From positions 124,001 to 188,000 of the forward strand of contig NZ_CP075187.1 of NCBI RefSeq assembly GCF_020510665.1: a DNA stretch of 64,000 nucleotides, given 5' to 3'. The position numbers and the translations under genes are program-made. The first letter of the stretch is position 1. Every line of letters starts with the position of its first letter. Positions 1 through 8,835 of this stretch are shown in pieces. The notes beneath the pieces were generated by a model. The model searched no databases, was not told where the DNA came from, and saw nothing but the letters and a program-made list of their open reading frames with translations. Source of the DNA: Dechloromonas denitrificans. Its GTDB lineage: Bacteria > Pseudomonadota > Gammaproteobacteria > Burkholderiales > Rhodocyclaceae.

Positions 1-793
1 CGAGTTGCGCAGTGGCTTCCTCGATGCGCGACTGCATCGAGCGATGAACCTCTTCAATGTGATTGGCCATTTCATTGAAGCCATGTTCAAGAATGCCAAG
101 CTCGCCACTGGACGTGGCGTTGACGCGTGTTCCAAAGTGCCCGGATGACATCTGCCGAACGGCCAGCGCCAGTTGGTGCAGCGGCTTGGCGAGCGTGTCG
201 GCAATGGCGATGGCGAGTACAGCGAGCAGGATCAGGCCGACCAGCACAATGATCAGCCCGCGCTGGAAAAGATCGGCCTGGCGGGCATTCAGTTCTGTCT
301 TGTCGAACTCGACAAAGACATGCCCGATCACCTCGGGCGGGCTTCCTTTTTGTTCAGGATGGAGCGGCTCGAACAGGCTGTCTGCTTCATTGAGCGAGCG
401 AACGACCGGTGCGCCGAAGGCGACCCAGCGATCGTTTTCGGCAACCTGACGCGGGCCGTCCGGGGTCTGGCGCAGAATTTCGCCCGACAGCGATACGCGG
501 CCGCTGACGGCCATGGCCCGCCCTTTTTGATTGACGATGATGGCCGCCTTGACGCCGGAGTCCTGAACCGTTGCCTGGGCAAGTGAATGCAGGCTTTCGA
601 TCTGCCCTGAAATGATGCTGTATTCGCTGATCGGTGCCAGGTAGCGGACCGTGGACAGCCCTTTGGTTCGCAGCTCGGCTTCCAGCGTATTGATGCCGCT
701 GTAAGTGAAATAGGCGACCAGTGCAATTGCAATCAGCGTGCTGGGTAGCAGCGTCAGCAGTAGCAGGCGTTGGCGCAGGGTGATCTGGTTCAT
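1..793 (-). CDS. Membrane sensor with HAMP domain, 3' end cut by window edge
   Basis: The minus strand is open from an ATG at 793 to the window edge, so about 264 codons are visible and the output domain is missing. The N-terminus has a membrane segment (about residues 8-29). A periplasmic region of about 150 residues follows, then a second membrane segment (about 182-202, rich in I, V, L and A), then a HAMP-like segment with the typical LAKPLHQLALAVRQM helix and an ELGILEHGFNEMANHIEE helix. This layout is typical of sensor kinases, diguanylate cyclases and chemoreceptors; which one cannot be decided here. Its ATG overlaps the stop of the upstream binding-protein gene by 4 nt (ATGA), so the two are translationally coupled. 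The binding protein probably presents a ligand to this sensor (inference). Confidence 0.8.
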   Translation of the reverse strand, partial: MNQITLRQRLLLLTLLPSTLIAIALVAYFTYSGINTLEAELRTKGLSTVRYLAPISEYSIISGQIESLHSLAQATVQDSGVKAAIIVNQKGRAMAVSGRVSLSGEILRQTPDGPRQVAENDRWVAFGAPVVRSLNEADSLFEPLHPEQKGSPPEVIGHVFVEFDKTELNARQADLFQRGLIIVLVGLILLAVLAIAIADTLAKPLHQLALAVRQMSSGHFGTRVNATSSGELGILEHGFNEMANHIEEVHRSMQSRIEEATAQL

Positions 794-1695
794 CGTTGTT
801 CCCGTTCGGCGAGCATGGCGCGCCGGATGGTGGCTTCATCCGGGACGGAAAGATTGAGCGCATCGGCAACATTGCGATTGATGCTGACGGCAAACATGTC
901 CGGGCTTTGCGGCAGTGGCAGATTGGCGCCGCTGGCCTTGATCAGTTCGGCGGTCTGGTTGCCGATCTGGGTCGGCGTCGAGTAAATCGCAGCCAAGGCT
1001 CCGGCACTGGCAAATGCAGCAGAGAAGGCGACAACCGGACGTTGGTAGCGGTAGCTGGTGACCAGAATCGACTTGATGTTGTCGCGCTTGTAGATGGAGC
1101 TGTCGGGAATCGCCAGCAGGACATCGACCCGGGGCAGGAGGGTGCCGAGCGCCGCGACCAGGCTGCTGTCGGTATCGCTGTCTTCGCCGCTCAATACCAG
1201 TTTTGCGCTTGAAAAGACCTGTTTGTACTGATTGTAGAGAGTGCGTGTTTCATTGCTCAGGAGCATCCCGACCCGTTTGTGTTCAGGCAGTAAGTAACGC
1301 AGAAAAGCGGCCAGTCGAACCGGCGGCTGGTCGAGGTAGATTGCGGAGGTTCGGCCGCGCAATTTGCCGGCATCGGCAAGGATTTTCTCGTAGGTTTGCC
1401 GGGGCAGGAGGGTGGCCAGTACGGGTTGAGCACTATTTCGGCCCAGGGTCTGGCGCAGGGCTTCGGCCCCGGCGGTGATGACCAGGTCGGTCCGGATGAC
1501 CGATAGTTCGATGGTTTCCGGCGTGCCGGAAGTGACTACGTTCCAGTTGCTGCCCTCCAGTGTTTTTTGCAGGGCAGTCGAAAACTCGGCGTAAGGCCCG
1601 CCCTGCTGGCTGAGTACGAGCGCAATGCCGCCTGCCCGGGCAATCGGGGCAAGCAGGAACAGTAATACGAGGGCGCGCAGAAACGCTCGGTACAT
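790..1695 (-). CDS. Periplasmic ABC-type substrate-binding protein
   Basis: This 301-residue protein has a clear signal peptide: Arg near the N-terminus, a leucine-rich core and an ARAG cleavage region near residue 22. The rest looks like the two-lobed binding proteins of the uncharacterised ABC_sub_bind type, with a first lobe ending around LLSNETRTLYNQYKQVF and a second lobe containing DVLLAIPDSSIY and VVAFSAAFASAGALA. No permease or ATPase gene lies beside it. Instead, its stop overlaps the start of a HAMP-containing membrane sensor. A periplasmic ligand-receptor role feeding that sensor is therefore more likely than transport (inference). The ligand is unknown. Confidence 0.7.
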   Translation of the reverse strand: MYRAFLRALVLLFLLAPIARAGGIALVLSQQGGPYAEFSTALQKTLEGSNWNVVTSGTPETIELSVIRTDLVITAGAEALRQTLGRNSAQPVLATLLPRQTYEKILADAGKLRGRTSAIYLDQPPVRLAAFLRYLLPEHKRVGMLLSNETRTLYNQYKQVFSSAKLVLSGEDSDTDSSLVAALGTLLPRVDVLLAIPDSSIYKRDNIKSILVTSYRYQRPVVAFSAAFASAGALAAIYSTPTQIGNQTAELIKASGANLPLPQSPDMFAVSINRNVADALNLSVPDEATIRRAMLAEREQR

Positions 1696-1748
1696 CGGCA
1701 GACTATAGCCTCAGCCCCTATGCCAATGCAATGAGTGTTTTCCTGCAG

Positions 1749-2336
1749 TTAAGGCGAGTTGATGTAAGCCTCGAGCTGGCGCGAGATTTCGCCAACCGGC
1801 ATGGCGAAGGGGAATTTTTTGATGAATTGGCCATCGGGGCCGAGCAAAATCATCCCTGCCGAATGGTCGACCGCATAACGGTCGGCCGGGGTGTCCGGCT
1901 CAAAAACCTTGCTGTAGCGGATCTTGAAATTGTCTGCCGAGCGGCGGACGAGTGCGACCGGGCCGGTCAGGCCGAGAATGCGGGGGTCGAAAAATTCGGT
2001 ATAGGTCTTGAGCACCTTGCCGGTGTCGCGTTCCGGGTCGACCGTAATGAAGATTGCCTGGACGCGTGCCGCCTTGTCGCCCAGTTGTTTCAGGATTTCA
2101 GCCATTTCAACCAGGGTGGTCGGGCAGATATCAGGGCAATAGGTGTAGCCAAAGGAAATCAGCTGGTAGCGTCCGCGAAAGTCCTCACTGTTGACCGAAC
2201 GACCGTTCGGGTCCTGCAGGAGATAGCGCGGAATAATGCCGGCACTGCTGTTGCTGCGCAGAGCCTCCCATGATTCAGCCAGAGCGGGGGGAGCCAGCCA
2301 CAAGCCAATCAGCAGCAGTGCGCAAAGACGGATCAT
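1749..2336 (-). CDS. SCO1/SenC family copper chaperone
   Basis: SCO1/SenC proteins carry copper to the CuA site of cytochrome c oxidase and have a thioredoxin-like fold in the periplasm. Here a signal peptide (cleavage near APPALA, residue 20) is followed by the Cys67-x3-Cys71 motif in GYTYCPDICPTT and by the third copper ligand His158 in YAVDHSAG, so all three ligands are intact. The protein is 195 residues, normal for the family. I chose the ATG at 2336 because it starts the signal peptide and overlaps the stop of the upstream small exported protein by 4 nt. A longer in-frame extension would remove the signal peptide from the N-terminus. Confidence 0.9.
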   Translation of the reverse strand: MIRLCALLLIGLWLAPPALAESWEALRSNSSAGIIPRYLLQDPNGRSVNSEDFRGRYQLISFGYTYCPDICPTTLVEMAEILKQLGDKAARVQAIFITVDPERDTGKVLKTYTEFFDPRILGLTGPVALVRRSADNFKIRYSKVFEPDTPADRYAVDHSAGMILLGPDGQFIKKFPFAMPVGEISRQLEAYINSP

Positions 2337-2665
2337 TGAGCCGACTTGAAGACCGCTTGCAGGCGTTGTTCGGCAGCGCCGAGCTGGTTGGCGAGCGTTG
2401 CGGCCTCCGGACACTTGGCTTTGCCTTGAGCCAGGAAGGCGGCATTGGTCGCGTTTTCAAACGTTTCGCCATTGGCGCGCGTCTTGGGGGCCGTGGTGGC
2501 GACCGAGTTGCGCGCCCGGCTGACCAGTGCCGGCTGCTTGCAGGCCAGTGCCGTACCGTTGATCTGGCCGATGGCTTCCAGCGCGGCCGTGCCTTCATCG
2601 GCGGCAAAAGTCGGAGTGGTGGCACAGAGCAGGCTGAGCAAGAGGGTCGATACGGCGATTTTCAT
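2333..2665 (-). CDS. Small exported protein with two cysteines, unknown
   Basis: This 110-residue protein has a strong signal peptide ending at TFAADEG (about residue 22). The mature part of about 88 residues is predicted mostly helical and has two cysteines (in ALACKQPA and KAKCPEAA), consistent with a periplasmic disulfide. I do not recognise the family. Its stop overlaps the start of the SCO1 gene by 4 nt, so they are co-translated. A role near copper delivery or oxidase assembly is possible from context alone. The upstream region to 2722 is short and shows only a plausible ribosome binding site (AAGGATCC). Confidence 0.6.
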   Translation of the reverse strand: MKIAVSTLLLSLLCATTPTFAADEGTAALEAIGQINGTALACKQPALVSRARNSVATTAPKTRANGETFENATNAAFLAQGKAKCPEAATLANQLGAAEQRLQAVFKSAQ

Positions 2666-2721
2666 GGTCTGGATCCTTGGCGGAGAGGCTGATTATAGTC
2701 AGCGGGTTTCGAGCTGCTTTC

Positions 2722-3513
2722 TTACAGATCAAATATTTCGAGCAGTTGAGGCAGTCCTTCGCTGATTGCCACCGGCCCTGGCGTCAGGATGACGGCTGAT
2801 TTGATTTCATGCATTTTTCCGTTGTTGACCGCGGGAATCTCCCGCCAGCCGGGTCGGGCGGCGACCCGTTCGGGGCGGAAGTGCTTGCCGCACCATGAGC
2901 CGATGATGATGTCCGGCGCGGCGGCAATCACGTCTTCGGCAGAAGGGCGGCGGTCCTTGGCCAGCGGCGAGCGGGCTTGTTCGGCAAAAACATCTTCGCC
3001 GCCGGCGATTTCGATCAGCTCGGAAGCCCAGCGGATACCGCTGATCAGCGGCTCGTCCCACTCCTCGAAATAAACGCGCGGCTTCTTGCCGGTTTTGGCC
3101 AAGCGTTCGGCCGCGATCGCTCGGGTCTGGGCGATTTGAGCTTCCAGTCCGGCGACGATGGCGAGCGCCTTATCTTCCGCCCCGACCAGCCGGCCGAGCG
3201 TTTCGATCATGCCGAGAATGTCGTCGACACTACGCATGTTGAAGGCGTAGACCGGGACACCGGCCTTGATCAAGTCGCGCGAAATTTCGCTCTGCAGATC
3301 GGAGAAAGTGAGGACGAGATCGGGCTGGGTGGCGAGGATCTTGTCGATGTCGCCGGTCGTGAAGGCAAAAACCTTGGGCTTCTCCTTGCGCGCTTCGGGC
3401 GGACGGACGGTGTAACCGGAAATGCCGACGATGCGGTCTTGTTCGCCCAGGGCGTAAAGCACTTCGACGGTTTCGGTGGTCAGGCAGACGATGCGTTGCG
3501 GCAGACGGGGCAT
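2722..3513 (-). CDS. Second cobalamin-binding-type protein, no signal peptide
   Basis: The protein has the helical-backbone periplasmic binding fold of BtuF (opening PQRIVCLTTETVEVLYALG, then DLVLTFSDLQSEIS and PDIIIGSWCGKHF). It is about 263 residues from the ATG at 3513 and shows no signal peptide there. Other starts at 3549 or 3579 add residues that overlap the preceding btuF gene and are still not signal-like. It lies 4 nt after btuF in the riboswitch-led cobalamin operon, so a corrinoid role is likely. Without a signal it may act in the cytoplasm, for example as a corrinoid-binding or trafficking protein (inference). The start codon is uncertain. Confidence 0.65.
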   Translation of the reverse strand: MPRLPQRIVCLTTETVEVLYALGEQDRIVGISGYTVRPPEARKEKPKVFAFTTGDIDKILATQPDLVLTFSDLQSEISRDLIKAGVPVYAFNMRSVDDILGMIETLGRLVGAEDKALAIVAGLEAQIAQTRAIAAERLAKTGKKPRVYFEEWDEPLISGIRWASELIEIAGGEDVFAEQARSPLAKDRRPSAEDVIAAAPDIIIGSWCGKHFRPERVAARPGWREIPAVNNGKMHEIKSAVILTPGPVAISEGLPQLLEIFDL

Positions 3514-3517
3514 GGTT

Positions 3518-4408
3518 TTACTTGGCTGGACGATGGCTGCGTGCGACATCGAGATGAGCGCAAAGTTTCTCTGCGCCATCGAGAATGCGCGGCGTGTGGC
3601 GCTGCATGATGTCCGGATTGATATGGAACAGATTGTCGCGTTTGACCGCAGTCATTCGCGTCCATTTGTCCCAGTCGTGCAGCCATTCCGGCTTGGCATC
3701 GCCCATGCCGGTTGCGATGATGGCTTCCGGATCGGCCGCCAGTACGGCTTCGACGCTGACCGTCGGCGCCATCTGCGGTAGTTGGCCAAACACGTTTTCG
3801 CCGCCGCACAGCGTGATTGCATCGCTGATGATCTGCGGACCGCCGACGGTCATCAGCGGCGATTTCCAGATCTGGTAGAAAACGCGGATTTTCGGCTTGC
3901 CGGCATTGGCCTTGCGCAAGCCTTCCAGGCGCTTGCGGAACTGTTCAGCCGCTGCGTTGGCCGCCGTTTCGGTGCCGGCCAGCTGACCCATGCGGATCAA
4001 CTGGTCGGCGACGTTTTCCATTTTGTTCGGTTGCGAGACGTAAACTGTCAGGCCGAGCGCCCGGAGTTTGTCGACCTGCGTCAGGTTGTTGCCGCTTTGC
4101 CAGGCCAGCACGAGGTCCGGCTTGAGCGCCGCCACCGCTTCGAGGTCGATGCGGGAATAGCCGCCGACGCGGGCGACTTTCTTCGCCTCCGGCGGGTAGT
4201 CGCTGTAATCGACGGTGCCGACCAGCTTGCTGCCGGCGCCTGCGGCGTAAAGACTTTCGGCCGCATGCGGCGCCAGTGTGACGATGCGCGTTGCTGCCTT
4301 CTTCAGGCGCACCTCGTAGCCGGTGTCGTCCTTGAAGACCAGATCGGCAGCACTGGCCGGATTGCTGGCGAGTGCTGCGGTCAACAGTGCGAAAAGGTGG
4401 TTTTTCAT
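3518..4408 (-). CDS. btuF: Vitamin B12 periplasmic binding protein BtuF
   Basis: BtuF captures corrinoids in the periplasm and hands them to the BtuCD importer. A signal peptide of about 20 residues (cut near NPASAAD) precedes the helical-backbone binding fold: RIVTLAPHAAESLYAAG, DLVLAWQSGNN, and a C-terminal half with the ENVFGQLPQMAPTVSVEAVLA block. At 296 residues it is normal for the family. The ATG at 4408 overlaps the stop of the upstream cobD by 4 nt. No btuC, btuD or btuB is in the window, so the transporter partners must be elsewhere. Confidence 0.85.
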   Translation of the reverse strand: MKNHLFALLTAALASNPASAADLVFKDDTGYEVRLKKAATRIVTLAPHAAESLYAAGAGSKLVGTVDYSDYPPEAKKVARVGGYSRIDLEAVAALKPDLVLAWQSGNNLTQVDKLRALGLTVYVSQPNKMENVADQLIRMGQLAGTETAANAAAEQFRKRLEGLRKANAGKPKIRVFYQIWKSPLMTVGGPQIISDAITLCGGENVFGQLPQMAPTVSVEAVLAADPEAIIATGMGDAKPEWLHDWDKWTRMTAVKRDNLFHINPDIMQRHTPRILDGAEKLCAHLDVARSHRPAK

Positions 4409-5397
4409 GCGGCTTTCCAGTCGTTCAGGGCGGCGGCCAGGCGCTGCCATTCCGCTTCATTGGCCGGCAGGCCGAAGCGAAGCAGCGGCTGCTGGTCGAA
4501 ATGGCGGGTCAAAATGCCGCGTCGAGCGAGAAACTCGTGCAGTTCGCCGGTTTCTGCGGCGTTCAGCGTGGCAAACAAGGCCGTGCTGCTGACGTCGCCC
4601 AGCGGTGCCAGCAAGGCATGCAGGCGGGCGGCAGCGGCTTGCAGTTCGATCCGGGCATTCGCCTGCCAGGCCGTATCCGACAAGGCCAGCCGGGCGGCAA
4701 CGCGCGACGGCCCGGCAACCGACCACGGGCCGATCAGTTCGGCCAGCTTGGCGAGCAGGTCGGGGGCGGCGAAAACGAAGCCGACGCGGGCGCCGGCCAG
4801 ACCGAAAAACTTGCCGATCGAGCGCAGCACGATCAGGTTCGGCGCTTCCGGGGTGCCGGCCAGTGCGGTCAGGCTGTCTTCCGGCGTCGGGTCCATGAAG
4901 GCTTCATCGACAATCAGCCAGCCGCCGCGCTTTTTGAGCTGGATGGCCGCGTCGACCGCGACATCGCGCGGGTGACGGCCGGCCGTCGGATTGTTCGGAT
5001 TGCACATCAGCACATACGGTGTCGCCGTGGCCAGGGCGCGCGGGAGCGTGGCGTTCTGCAGGAAGCGCAGACGATGGCCGGCGCGCTGCCAGGCGTGCGG
5101 ATGTTCGGCGTACAGCGGGCTGATGCAGGCAACGACGGCGCGCGGCAATAAATGCGGCAGTAACTGGATGGCGGCTTGCGAACCGGCCACCGGCAGCAGA
5201 TTGCTGTTGCCGTAGTAGGCGGCGGCGGCCGCTTCCAGGCCATCGTCGTTTTCCGGCAGGCGGAGCCAGCAATCGGCCGGCATTTCTGGCACCGGCCAGC
5301 AGTTCGGGTTGATCCCGGTCGACAGGTCGAGCCAGTCGCCGAGCGGAATGTCGTATCGGACTGCGGCTTGGCGCAGGCGTCCGCCATGCTCAAGCAT
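4405..5397 (-). CDS. cobD: Threonine-phosphate decarboxylase, PLP enzyme
   Basis: CobD (called CobC in the aerobic-pathway nomenclature) decarboxylates L-threonine O-3-phosphate to (R)-1-aminopropan-2-yl phosphate, the linker of the B12 nucleotide loop. The sequence is a type I PLP aminotransferase fold: LSTGINPNCWP near the N-terminus, the NPNNPTAG substrate/PLP motif, VDEAFMD with the PLP-pyridine Asp, and the SIGKFFGLAG motif with the PLP lysine. It is 330 residues. The ATG at 5397 (LEHGGRL) is the family start and lies inside the end of cbiB, so the genes overlap by 8 nt. It is the third gene of the riboswitch-led operon. Confidence 0.92.
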   Translation of the reverse strand: MLEHGGRLRQAAVRYDIPLGDWLDLSTGINPNCWPVPEMPADCWLRLPENDDGLEAAAAAYYGNSNLLPVAGSQAAIQLLPHLLPRAVVACISPLYAEHPHAWQRAGHRLRFLQNATLPRALATATPYVLMCNPNNPTAGRHPRDVAVDAAIQLKKRGGWLIVDEAFMDPTPEDSLTALAGTPEAPNLIVLRSIGKFFGLAGARVGFVFAAPDLLAKLAELIGPWSVAGPSRVAARLALSDTAWQANARIELQAAAARLHALLAPLGDVSSTALFATLNAAETGELHEFLARRGILTRHFDQQPLLRFGLPANEAEWQRLAAALNDWKAA

Positions 5398-6304
5398 GCA
5401 GGATTCCAATCATGAAAAAGACGGCCAGCCACAGCCACAGGCTGCGTTGGATCAGGGTGATCGCCCGGCCAAGATCAGCGGCCAGCGGGGCCGGCCCGGT
5501 GCCGAGCGGCGGGCGGATTTCTTCCTGGCCGTGATACATCGCCGCGCCGCCGAGCAGCACGCCGAGGCTGCCGGCACCGGCTGACATGACCGGCCCGGCG
5601 TTCGGGCTTTCCCAGCCCGGCGCCTGGGTTTTCCAGCAAGCCAGCGCATTGCGCGTCCGGCCAAGCAGGGCGTAGGTCAGCGCGGTCAGGCGGGCCGGCA
5701 GCCAGTTGAGCAGATCGTCGAAACGTGCCGCAAAGCGCCCGAACAGGTTGTAGCGTTCGGTGCGGTAGCCCCACATCGCATCCAGCGTGTTGGCCAGCCG
5801 GAAGAGCAGTGCGCCGGGCCCGCCGAGCAGGGCGAACCAGAACAGCGTGCCAAAGATCGCGTCGTTGCCGTTTTCAAGCACCGATTCGACGCCCGCCTTG
5901 GCGACGCCGGACTCGTCGAGTTGCGATGTTTCACGGGAAACCATCCAGCTGACCCGCGTCCGCGCCTCGTCCAGCCGGCCTTCGCGCAACGGCCGGGCGA
6001 CGGCTTCGGCGTGTTCGGCCAGGCTTTGCGCGCCGAGGGCGAAGTAGAGCAGGGCGACATCGACGGCAAAGGGCGCGAATGGCCGCAGCCAGAATGCCAG
6101 TGCAACCCATGGTCCGACAACAAGTAGCCAGGCGAGCAGGCCGCTGGAGATGTGTCGATTGTTGAGTTTCTTTTCCAGCATCGACGCCAGATTGCCGAAG
6201 CCGACCAGCGGATGCCAGCGCCGTGGCTCGCCGAGTACACGGTCGAGCAGGACAGCGGCGAGGGCGGCCAGCGGCATGGCAAAGGCGTCGATGCTGAGGT
6301 TCAT
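5390..6304 (-). CDS. cbiB: Adenosylcobinamide-phosphate synthase CbiB
   Basis: CbiB (CobD in Pseudomonas nomenclature) is an integral membrane enzyme that attaches the aminopropanol phosphate linker to adenosylcobyric acid. The 304-residue protein has the family N-terminus (AVLLDRVLGEPRRWHPLVGFGN), several hydrophobic segments, the SWMVSRETSQLDE region and the GYRTERYNLFGRFAARFDD motif, then the conserved ESPNAGPVMSAGAGSLGVLLGG segment. It starts within the bluB stop (ATGA overlap) and overlaps cobD, whose product supplies its substrate. This supports a single coupled operon. Confidence 0.93.
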   Translation of the reverse strand: MNLSIDAFAMPLAALAAVLLDRVLGEPRRWHPLVGFGNLASMLEKKLNNRHISSGLLAWLLVVGPWVALAFWLRPFAPFAVDVALLYFALGAQSLAEHAEAVARPLREGRLDEARTRVSWMVSRETSQLDESGVAKAGVESVLENGNDAIFGTLFWFALLGGPGALLFRLANTLDAMWGYRTERYNLFGRFAARFDDLLNWLPARLTALTYALLGRTRNALACWKTQAPGWESPNAGPVMSAGAGSLGVLLGGAAMYHGQEEIRPPLGTGPAPLAADLGRAITLIQRSLWLWLAVFFMIGILHA

Positions 6305-7056
6305 TTCGGGAAAATGCCTGGCCCTTGAATGTCGGCCTGCATTTCACGCAATGCTGCGGTCAACGGCTCGTTCTGGCCGGAATCCGTGGCTCCCCATTGC
6401 TCGAAATAGACCAGATCCTCGATCGGCAAACGCGGTAGCCAGCCGGCTTTTTCCAGTTCGGGTTTGTCGTGGAAATGGCTGACATAGCCGATGCACAGGT
6501 AGGCAATCGGCACGATATGGTGCGGAATGCCGAGCGCGTCCTGCAGTTCGGCTTCATTGAAAATGCTCACCCAGCCGACGCCCAGGCCCTCGGCACGGGC
6601 GGCCAGCCAGAGATTCTGGACGGCACAGACGCTGCTGTAGAGATCCATCGTCGGGATGTGCGTGCGACCGATGACGACCGGCCCGGTACGCGTCCGGTCG
6701 CAGGTGATGCACAGGCTGATCGGCGCTTCGAGAATGCCTTGCAGCTTGAGCTTGCTGTAGATCTCACGCTTGCCGTCCGGAAACATTCGGGCCGCTTCCT
6801 GGTTGGCCTGGTCGAAGATGGCATGGACGCGTTGCTTGACCTCGTTGGAGCGCACGAGCAGGAAGTTCCACGGCTGCATGAAACCGACCGAAGGGGCGTG
6901 GTGCGCTGCCATCAATACGCGACTCAGGACATCGTCCGGCACCGGCGTCGGCAAAAACTGACCACGCACGTCGCGGCGATTGAAAATGGCTTGATAGACG
7001 GCAGCCCGATCGGCATCGGAAAAGGCGGGTGCCATTGGTGTGGCTTGGTTTTCCAT
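6301..7056 (-). CDS. bluB: 5,6-dimethylbenzimidazole synthase BluB
   Basis: BluB destroys its own reduced FMN with oxygen to make 5,6-dimethylbenzimidazole, the lower ligand of B12. The protein is a nitroreductase-fold enzyme: FNRRDVRGQFLPTPVP, then AAHHAPSVGFMQPWNFLLV, and GLGVGWVSIF. This pattern is characteristic of BluB rather than of general nitroreductases. I chose the ATG at 7056 because AGAAGGGGAA sits 6 nt upstream and it gives 251 residues; the longer in-frame reading would run into the riboswitch. It is first in the operon after the minus-strand cobalamin riboswitch. The oxygen-dependent route fits an aerobe. Confidence 0.93.
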   Translation of the reverse strand: MENQATPMAPAFSDADRAAVYQAIFNRRDVRGQFLPTPVPDDVLSRVLMAAHHAPSVGFMQPWNFLLVRSNEVKQRVHAIFDQANQEAARMFPDGKREIYSKLKLQGILEAPISLCITCDRTRTGPVVIGRTHIPTMDLYSSVCAVQNLWLAARAEGLGVGWVSIFNEAELQDALGIPHHIVPIAYLCIGYVSHFHDKPELEKAGWLPRLPIEDLVYFEQWGATDSGQNEPLTAALREMQADIQGPGIFPK

Positions 7057-7104
7057 GGATTCCCCTTCTGGAAAGATGTGGACTGCCGGGCCTGACAGCC
7101 TGTG

Positions 7105-7280
7105 ATTTGCCTCCCGGCCGGTCTTCTGACTTGGATTCAGCCTGGCGATGCGCCTTCCCGGTCGGGATTCCCGTCCAGTGGCCTGATGCATCGCCCGTCA
7201 TCCTTACAGCGTTGGGCACGTGGCGGATTTGCACCGCCTTCCCGATTCTCCGTCCAGTGTTGGCTGAACGGCACCCGGAG
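7105..7280 (-). promoter_or_regulatory. Cobalamin riboswitch upstream of bluB
   Basis: Read on the minus strand, the leader carries the conserved blocks of the AdoCbl riboswitch in the right order: GGTGCCG-type 5' arm, GGAATCGGGAAGGCGGTG, then CGGTGCAAATCCGCC, GCCACTGG, ACGGGAATCCC, GGGAAGGCG and a final GTCAGAAGACC. The 3' edge is about 50 nt before the bluB ATG. I see no strong terminator between it and the start, so control of ribosome access is the more likely mechanism (inference). High B12 should reduce the bluB-cbiB-cobD-btuF operon. Boundaries are approximate. Confidence 0.92.
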
Positions 7281-7349
7281 ACACTCGCCCAAACAAATGG
7301 GCGGGGCTGATGGTGCCATAATTACGGACTTTTTTCACATTTGGTCGCT

Positions 7350-8813
7350 ATGTCCTGCTTTTCACTGATGGTCCAGGGGACCACGTCGGATGCCGGTAAA
7401 TCCACGCTGGTCGCGGCTTTATGCCGGATTCTCAAGCGTCGCGGGATCAATGTCGCGCCGTTCAAGCCGCAGAACATGGCGCTCAATTCGGCCGTCACCG
7501 TCGACGGTGGCGAAATCGGTCGGGCCCAGGCGCTGCAGGCGCTGGCTTGCGGCCTGTTGCCGCATACTGATTTCAACCCGGTGCTGCTCAAGCCGACGAC
7601 CGACAAGAAGTCGCAGGTGATCATTCACGGCAAAGTCGCGATGGACCTCAATGCGCGCGACTACCAGGAATACAAGCCACGGGCGATGCAGGCCGTTTTG
7701 GCCTCCTGGGGGCGGTTGACCGCGCAATACGACGCGGTGATGGTCGAAGGCGCCGGATCGCCGGCCGAAATCAACCTGCGGGCGCGCGACATTGCCAACA
7801 TGGGCTTTGCCGAAGCGGTCGATTGCCCGGTGATCATCGTCGCCGACATCGATCGTGGCGGCGTCTTCGCCCATCTGGTCGGGACCTTGGAACTGCTCTC
7901 GCCGTCCGAACAGAACCGGGTCAAGGGTTTCGTGATCAACCGTTTTCGCGGCGATATTTCGCTGCTGGAATCCGGCCTGACCTGGCTTGAAGAGCGTACC
8001 GGCAAGCCGGTGCTCGGCGTATTACCCTACTTGCACGGCCTGATGCTCGACGCGGAAGATGCGATTGCCACCGCTGCGGTCGACGGTAAAAAAGCGGCCC
8101 GTTTGAAAGTGATCGCGCCAGCTTATCCGCGTGTTTCGAATCACAACGATCTCGATCCGCTGCGCCTGCACCCGGAAGTCGATTTCCAATGGATCGGCCC
8201 GGGCGAAACGCCGCCGGCCGCCGATTTGATCGTCCTGCCCGGCTCCAAGGCGGTGCGTGCCGACATCGACTGGCTGCGCCAGCAGGGTTGGGCGGCGGCG
8301 ATCCAGAAACACCTGCGTTACGGCGGCAAGGTCGTCGGCCTGTGCGGCGGCTACCAGATGCTCGGCCGGATGATTCACGATCCGCTCGGGCTGGAAGGCC
8401 AGCCGGGCAGCACGCCGGGGCTGGCGGCGCTCGATCTGGAAACGACGCTGGAAACCGAGAAACAGTTGCGCAATGTCAGCGGCCATCTTGCGTTGCCGGG
8501 CAATCCGGCCATGACCGGCTACGAAATTCACCTGGGCGTGACGCGCGGCGATGCTCTGGCTCAGGTCGCGGTGCAACTGGCCGATGGCCGGACGGATGGG
8601 GCGGTTTCAGCCGACAACCAGGTCTTTGCGACGTATTGCCACGGCGTTTTCGATCATCCCGAGGCGTTGACCGCGCTACTTGCCTGGGCCGGCTTGCAGG
8701 AAAGCGGGCAGGTCGATTTTGCCGCCCGGCGCGAAGCCGATCTCGACCGCTTGGCCGATTCAGTGGAAGCGGCGCTCGACTGGCAAAAAATGGCGACTTT
8801 CCTGCCGCTTTAA
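7350..8813 (+). CDS. cobQ: Cobyric acid synthase CobQ
   Basis: CobQ (CbiP) amidates four side chains of adenosylcobyrinic acid a,c-diamide using glutamine and ATP. It is a two-domain protein of 487 residues. The N-terminal ATP-binding domain has [14 protein letters not shown] and [11 protein letters not shown]. The C-terminal class I glutamine amidotransferase domain has the nucleophile motif [10 protein letters not shown] and the catalytic His in [10 protein letters not shown]. The start at ATG 7350 gives the usual family N-terminus; a TTG 9 nt upstream is possible. It is divergent from the riboswitch-led bluB operon and does not itself follow a riboswitch. Confidence 0.93.
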   Translation: MSCFSLMVQGTTSDAGKSTLVAALCRILKRRGINVAPFKPQNMALNSAVTVDGGEIGRAQALQALACGLLPHTDFNPVLLKPTTDKKSQVIIHGKVAMDLNARDYQEYKPRAMQAVLASWGRLTAQYDAVMVEGAGSPAEINLRARDIANMGFAEAVDCPVIIVADIDRGGVFAHLVGTLELLSPSEQNRVKGFVINRFRGDISLLESGLTWLEERTGKPVLGVLPYLHGLMLDAEDAIATAAVDGKKAARLKVIAPAYPRVSNHNDLDPLRLHPEVDFQWIGPGETPPAADLIVLPGSKAVRADIDWLRQQGWAAAIQKHLRYGGKVVGLCGGYQMLGRMIHDPLGLEGQPGSTPGLAALDLETTLETEKQLRNVSGHLALPGNPAMTGYEIHLGVTRGDALAQVAVQLADGRTDGAVSADNQVFATYCHGVFDHPEALTALLAWAGLQESGQVDFAARREADLDRLADSVEAALDWQKMATFLPL

Positions 8814-8835
8814 GACACGTTGGCCGGACTTTGCC

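Noticed and set aside
2337..2414. A 26-residue N-terminal extension of SCO1
   Set aside because: It would bury the signal peptide and overlaps the upstream small protein; the ATG at 2336 gives a proper signal peptide and a 4-nt overlap.
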